Positions 62,734 through 64,000 of a stretch of 64,000 nt of DNA are shown piece after piece. The notes beneath the pieces are model-generated. The model was not told the origin of the DNA, made no database searches, and was given only the letters and a program-made list of their open reading frames with translations. Source of the stretch: Bog-473 sp963743785 (GTDB lineage: Bacteria > Actinomycetota > Acidimicrobiia > Acidimicrobiales > RAAP-2); assembly GCA_963743785.1 (NCBI GenBank), contig CAVURD010000001.1, positions 241,686-305,685 on the forward strand. The letters are read 5' to 3'. The position numbers were made by a program, and so were the translations under genes. Every line of letters starts with the position of its first letter. Positions within the stretch are counted from its first letter, which is position 1.

Positions 62734-63294
62734 TCACGGCCTCAACGAGTCGGCCGCCTCGTGCTCGAACTCTTCACAGACGTCGATCATGGCCTGGTGG
62801 AAGGCAATCCCCATTCGAAGGGTCAGGCCGGGAAGCGCATTGCCTTCGTCCGCGCTGCGTTGGGCGGCCGGCTCGATCGAGCGCAGGGTGGCCACTCGTT
62901 CCTCGCTTCGTTGCTTGAGTGAGGTGACGAGCGAGAGCGCTTCGCCACCGTCCAAGGCATCGGCGAAGAAGACCTTCACCATTCCGACGTCGCGCAGCTC
63001 GAACGGCATCGGTTCGTCCCGCTGCAGCCACTCTCGCAGCGCCGTCTCTCCGGCATCGGTGATTTGGAAGGTCCGTCGTTGCCGCTTGCCGAGCGGTTCG
63101 GAGCACCCTGCCACGAACCCCGCTGCTTCGAGGCGCTCGAGACTGGGGTAGATCTGGGCCTGGGAGATCGTCCAAAAGAACCGGATCGACAGTTCGACCG
63201 CCCGCTTGATTTCGTAGCCGGATCGGGCGCCCAGCCGGATCATGCCGAGCACCACGTAATCGGGGCGGTTGAATTCCCTGGTCCCAGCGGTCAT
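62734..63294 (-). CDS. PadR-family transcriptional regulator
   Basis: ATG 63294 gives 186 residues; ATG 63318 or 63330 are possible extensions. PadR HTH: YVVLGMIRLGARSGYEIKRA, VELSIRFFWTISQAQIYPSL, ERLEAAGFVAG. The C-terminal helices (LREWLQRDEPMPFELRDVGM) match the Vir-type PadR. It is divergent from the SnoaL-like gene and likely its regulator. Confidence 0.9.
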   Translation of the reverse strand: MTAGTREFNRPDYVVLGMIRLGARSGYEIKRAVELSIRFFWTISQAQIYPSLERLEAAGFVAGCSEPLGKRQRRTFQITDAGETALREWLQRDEPMPFELRDVGMVKVFFADALDGGEALSLVTSLKQRSEERVATLRSIEPAAQRSADEGNALPGLTLRMGIAFHQAMIDVCEEFEHEAADSLRP

Positions 63295-63333
63295 TCGGCC
63301 CGAGGTTGCGGGTGGCATACCTGTCAGCATAAC

Positions 63334-63348
63334 ATGTCATCCTGACAT
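63334..63348. promoter_or_regulatory. Probable PadR operator
   Basis: ATGTCA-TCC-TGACAT is a perfect palindrome in the gap between the divergent padR-like and SnoaL-like genes, close to both starts. PadR sites often have ATGT/ACAT half-sites. Confidence 0.75.
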
Positions 63349-63363
63349 ATCAGGGAGGTTGTG

Positions 63364-63864
63364 ATGCCCGAGCTCAAAGACACGCCGGCCAAATCTGCAC
63401 TGCGATTGGCCATGGAGGCCCGAGACCTGTCGGCCATCGTCGATGCTTTCGCACCGGATGCCGAGTTCCGGTCGCCACTGACCGACAAGCTCACGTTCAA
63501 GGGCCACGCGGAGATCACCGCCATCACCAGCGTGATCCTGGGTGTCTTCGAGGACTTTCATTACACGGATGAATTGGCGGGGGAGCGGAACGGGTTTCTG
63601 GTGGCTCGCGCTCGGGTTGACGGCGTCGACCTAGAGATCGTCGACCACATCCTCTACCGACCGGACGGCAAGATCGCAGAGTTCACGGTGTTCTTTCGAC
63701 CTTTGCCCGCGGCCGCCGTCGCCCTGCGGATGATCGGTGCCGGACTCGGTCGACGCAAGAGCGCGGCCCGGGCGGCTCTCATCTCCACCTTGGCCCGGCC
63801 ACTCGGTTTCATGACCAGGACGGGTGATGGCATCGGGGCCCGGCTGGTCCGTTCGGTCGTCTAG
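63364..63864 (+). CDS. NTF2-fold (SnoaL-like) protein
   Basis: ATG 63364 is six bases after GGAGG; GTG 63361 is an alternative. The 166 residues have LRLAMEARDLSAIVDAFAPD, AEFRSPLTDKLTFKGHAEIT, FVVARARVDGVDLEIVDHIL-like strands and YRPDGKIAEFTVFFRPLPAA. An extra ~45-residue C-terminal Arg/Ala/Leu-rich tail follows the domain. Function unknown; PadR control suggests response to a phenolic or drug-like compound. After 63864 no further gene is visible to the window end. Confidence 0.84.
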   Translation: MPELKDTPAKSALRLAMEARDLSAIVDAFAPDAEFRSPLTDKLTFKGHAEITAITSVILGVFEDFHYTDELAGERNGFLVARARVDGVDLEIVDHILYRPDGKIAEFTVFFRPLPAAAVALRMIGAGLGRRKSAARAALISTLARPLGFMTRTGDGIGARLVRSVV

Positions 63865-64000
63865 TCCGACGGAGGCAGCCCGTTTGGGGATCCAGTGCCG
63901 CGCCAGGTGCCCGGTGCCCGACGCCAGACGACAACTGGCTTTCATCCGGCTTGGTCGGGCCCGTCAACAGCGTCGGCGGGTTGATGCCGCACGGCTGGGC

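Overview
The window is high-GC DNA with short intergenic gaps, many GTG/TTG starts and at least one leaderless promoter. Gene families are typical of Actinomycetota: ECF sigma factors without anti-sigma genes, F420/deazaflavin-type proteins, DUF5996, TIGR03086 proteins, GH15 trehalase-like enzymes, and rifampin phosphotransferase with a rifamycin-associated element. The class cannot be fixed from this sequence; a soil or uncultured actinobacterium is the best guess. No rRNA, tRNA, CRISPR array or intact insertion sequence was seen. Fructose-bisphosphate aldolase is the only obvious central-metabolism gene, so this reads as an adaptive chromosomal region.

Layout: 0-8.9 kb has a VOC gene cut by the window edge, a SnoaL-like gene broken by an internal inversion, a nitronate monooxygenase operon, two peroxiredoxin-like paralogs around a decayed cupin gene and a GH15 enzyme, and a frameshifted VOC gene coupled to a flavoprotein reductase. 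9-13.6 kb has two inverted VOC paralogs around a reductase/DUF3237/SDR set, then a divergent MerR-SnoaL pair. 14-21 kb has a secreted tripeptidyl-aminopeptidase-like hydrolase, rph with its element, and a frameshifted DHA2 efflux pump. 20.8-36 kb holds four ECF sigma genes (one SigG-like, two ECF42-like each paired with a YCII/DGPF gene, one ECF41-like paired with a carboxymuconolactone-decarboxylase-like gene), a TetR gene and an ABC exporter whose ATPase carries an extra N-terminal PEGA-like domain. 36-47 kb has a second GH15 enzyme, MarR- and TetR-controlled epimerases, SDRs, aldolase and remnants of redox genes. 47-64 kb has a UvrA-like protein, AraC/VOC, MarR/universal stress protein, an HtrA-like protease, agmatine-to-putrescine genes aguA/aguB, DedA, a two-component system and a PadR/SnoaL pair.

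The recurring theme is small one-step enzymes and binding proteins (VOC, SnoaL/NTF2, DHFR/RibD-C, SDR, AhpD-like) next to local regulators. Several divergent pairs show good operators: an inverted repeat at 13.15 kb, a TetR palindrome inside a promoter spacer at 22.87 kb, a MarR palindrome over a -35 box at 39.2 kb, a 29-bp TetR palindrome at 46.07 kb, and twin MarR sites at 54.2 kb. A second theme is damage. Four otherwise well-conserved genes (VOC 6.8 kb, MFS 19 kb, ECF42 31 kb, aguA 57.8 kb) each carry an apparent single-base insertion, which may be recent decay or sequence error. Other loci (SnoaL 0.3 kb, cupin 3.3 kb, redox fragments 42.6-44.6 kb) are clearly decayed.
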